From an uncultured Lachnospiraceae bacterium (GTDB taxonomy: Bacteria; Bacillota; Clostridia; Lachnospirales; Lachnospiraceae): DNA of 6,412 nt. Below the pieces are notes generated by a model. It did no database searches, had not been told where the DNA came from, and saw only the letters and a program-made list of their open reading frames with translations. Positions 6,367-6,412 of this stretch are shown in pieces. Numbering within the stretch: position 1 is the stretch's first letter; each line of letters starts with the position of its first letter. The position numbers were made by a program, and so were the translations under genes. The DNA lies in NCBI GenBank assembly GCA_949935685.1, contig CATLGN010000099.1, forward strand, positions 1 through 6,412. Reading direction: 5' to 3'.

Positions 6367-6412
6367 ATGCGCGTACACTCCGGTGTATACTGGTCGAAGG
6401 GCGCAGGACAGG
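6367..6412 (+). CDS. Start of an unidentified gene, cut by the window end
   Basis: Only 15 complete codons are visible: MRVHSGVYWSKGAGQ. The start is well supported by AAGGAG at 6355-6360. I do not recognise the protein with confidence. The neighbour often found after rseP in Clostridia is ispG, but this N-terminus does not look like IspG. The short strand followed by a G-x-G turn is loosely like the start of PP2C-type (PPM) protein phosphatases, which is only a guess from 15 residues. Confidence 0.7.
   Translation, partial: MRVHSGVYWSKGAGQ
6374..6387 (+). other. Small hairpin with a UNCG-type tetraloop just inside the downstream gene
   Basis: TACAC (6374-6378) pairs with GTGTA (6383-6387) around the loop TCCG, closed by a C-G pair. 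In RNA this is a C(UCCG)G loop of the stable UNCG class, with a possible extra G-U pair below. It starts 7 bases after the first base of the ATG, where structure can affect initiation. The stem is short, so a chance occurrence is quite possible. Confidence 0.35.

Noticed and set aside
1..6412. Search for CRISPR arrays, tRNA or rRNA genes, insertion sequences, attachment sites, toxin-antitoxin pairs or phage genes.
   Set aside because: None seen. Genes fill nearly the whole window and all gaps are 90 bases or less.

Overview
This window is a stretch of bacterial chromosome from a Gram-positive anaerobe, most likely a moderately GC-rich member of the Clostridia in or near the Lachnospiraceae. 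Evidence for this is the conserved order pyrH-frr-uppS-cdsA-dxr-rseP, the sequence style of the proteins (for example GTGHPYFSTDT in PyrH), strong Shine-Dalgarno sites before most genes, and two probable TTG starts. The taxonomic call is recognition from memory and has not been checked by a search.

All genes lie on the + strand and are tightly packed. From left to right: a bactofilin-type cytoskeletal protein whose 5' end lies outside the window (to 1123); pyrH, UMP kinase (1133-1849); frr, ribosome recycling factor (1864-2415); a 90-base gap with two adjacent inverted repeats; uppS, undecaprenyl diphosphate synthase (2506-3213); cdsA, CDP-diacylglycerol synthase (3215-4066); dxr, DXP reductoisomerase (4070-5227); rseP, site-2 intramembrane protease (5279-6343); and the first 15 codons of another gene (from 6367). 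Gaps are 9, 14, 90, 1, 3, 51 and 23 bases. I found no convincing promoter and no classical Rho-independent terminator, so the window looks like the interior of one long operon, with the frr-uppS gap as the only plausible internal control point.

Functionally the cluster joins nucleotide and translation housekeeping (PyrH, Frr) with envelope building. Dxr commits carbon to the MEP isoprenoid pathway, UppS turns the isoprenoid products into the undecaprenyl carrier for peptidoglycan and other wall polymers, CdsA activates phosphatidic acid for phospholipid synthesis, and RseP cleaves membrane proteins. A bactofilin at the upstream end fits the envelope theme, but it occupies the place next to pyrH where tsf is usual.

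Most of the window is ordinary core genome. I do not see a novel defence, mobile or regulatory system. The points worth a second look are the bactofilin (long acidic repeat-built linker, CxxC tail, position directly before pyrH), the paired hairpins before uppS, and the gene that follows rseP, which does not start like the ispG often found there.
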